Below are positions 5,908 to 6,098 of a stretch of 6,098 bases of DNA, one piece after another. The notes beneath the pieces were generated by a model that was given only the letters and a program-made list of their open reading frames with translations, searched no databases and was not told where the DNA came from. The translations under genes and the position numbers were made by a program. Location: contig JAHFER010000107.1 of NCBI GenBank assembly GCA_023248365.1, forward strand, positions 1 through 6,098, given 5' to 3'. The stretch's first letter is position 1, and each line of letters starts with the position of its first letter. Source of the stretch: Nitrospirota bacterium. GTDB taxonomy: Bacteria; Nitrospirota; 9FT-COMBO-42-15; HDB-SIOI813.

Positions 5908-6098
5908 GTTTACTTATAGTTCTCTCATTGAATTCTTCAGGGTGTACCTCTGTTTTGAAATCGTACTTATCAAATACGGCTTTCAAAAAGGGGAAGATGC
6001 TTGCAAACAAACGTCACTATGACAGGGCAGAGTCCGAGTATATGAAGGCGCTTAATTATAATCCGGATAATGCAAGTGCATGGATAGCTATTGGAGAT
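5886..6098 (+). CDS. TPR lipoprotein, N-terminal 71 residues, cut by the right edge
   Basis: An open frame begins at ATG 5886, inside the end of the FGGY gene (22-nt overlap, different frame), and runs off the window. The N-terminus MVKK is followed by a hydrophobic segment rich in Leu and Val and by SSGC, with the probable lipidated Cys at residue 20. The lipobox is loose, with Ser rather than Leu at -3. Residues about 32-71 fit a tetratricopeptide repeat: a Gly, then YDRAESEYMKALNYNPDNASAWIAIGD with the usual A, Y, A-L and P spacing. It is probably a membrane-anchored scaffold facing the periplasm. No good Shine-Dalgarno site precedes the ATG, so translation is probably coupled to the upstream gene. 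The specific family cannot be told from this fragment. Confidence 0.85.
   Translation, partial: MVKKLLLSLLIVLSLNSSGCTSVLKSYLSNTAFKKGKMLANKRHYDRAESEYMKALNYNPDNASAWIAIGD

Overview
The window is bacterial and most likely from a Gram-negative organism. It encodes two signal-peptide lipoproteins and a c-di-GMP-type HD-GYP response regulator, and it has Shine-Dalgarno sites, sigma70-like promoters and a tRNA with an encoded CCA. The palindromic intergenic repeat (ATTCCCG...CGGGAAT) and the moderate GC of the right-hand two thirds resemble Nitrospirota or deltaproteobacterial-type environmental genomes. That placement is an impression and was not tested.

Layout. (1) Positions 1-2019, minus strand: a continuous open frame of 673 codons that runs off the left edge. 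It encodes a large exported lipoprotein of unknown function, and its base composition is clearly richer in GC than the rest. (2) Positions 2020-2232: a divergent intergenic region with a perfect 15-bp palindrome on the lipoprotein side. On the other side a 6-bp-arm inverted repeat lies inside a candidate promoter. (3) Positions 2233-4002, plus strand: a probable two-gene operon of an FmdE-like protein followed by a REC-HD-GYP response regulator. (4) Positions 4003-4186: a multi-hairpin palindromic repeat, then a tRNA-Gly(CCC) on the minus strand with its own promoter. (5) Positions 4187-4422: a regulatory region with a candidate promoter, a 9-bp inverted repeat with possible pseudoknot pairing, and an intrinsic terminator that ends 14 nt before the next start codon, which suggests attenuation. 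(6) Positions 4423-6098, plus strand: a full-length glycerol-kinase-like FGGY protein that overlaps the start of a TPR lipoprotein, which is cut by the right edge.

The most unusual gene is the FGGY protein. Its overall sequence tracks glycerol kinase closely, yet nearly every residue that contacts glycerol, Mg or nucleotide is replaced. It is either a pseudokinase or an enzyme with another substrate. Its apparent control by a terminator in a structured leader, and its overlap with a TPR lipoprotein gene, make it the best candidate for something undescribed. The FmdE-like/HD-GYP pair suggests a second unit in which a small metal-binding-type protein is co-expressed with c-di-GMP turnover. No histidine kinase partner is in view.
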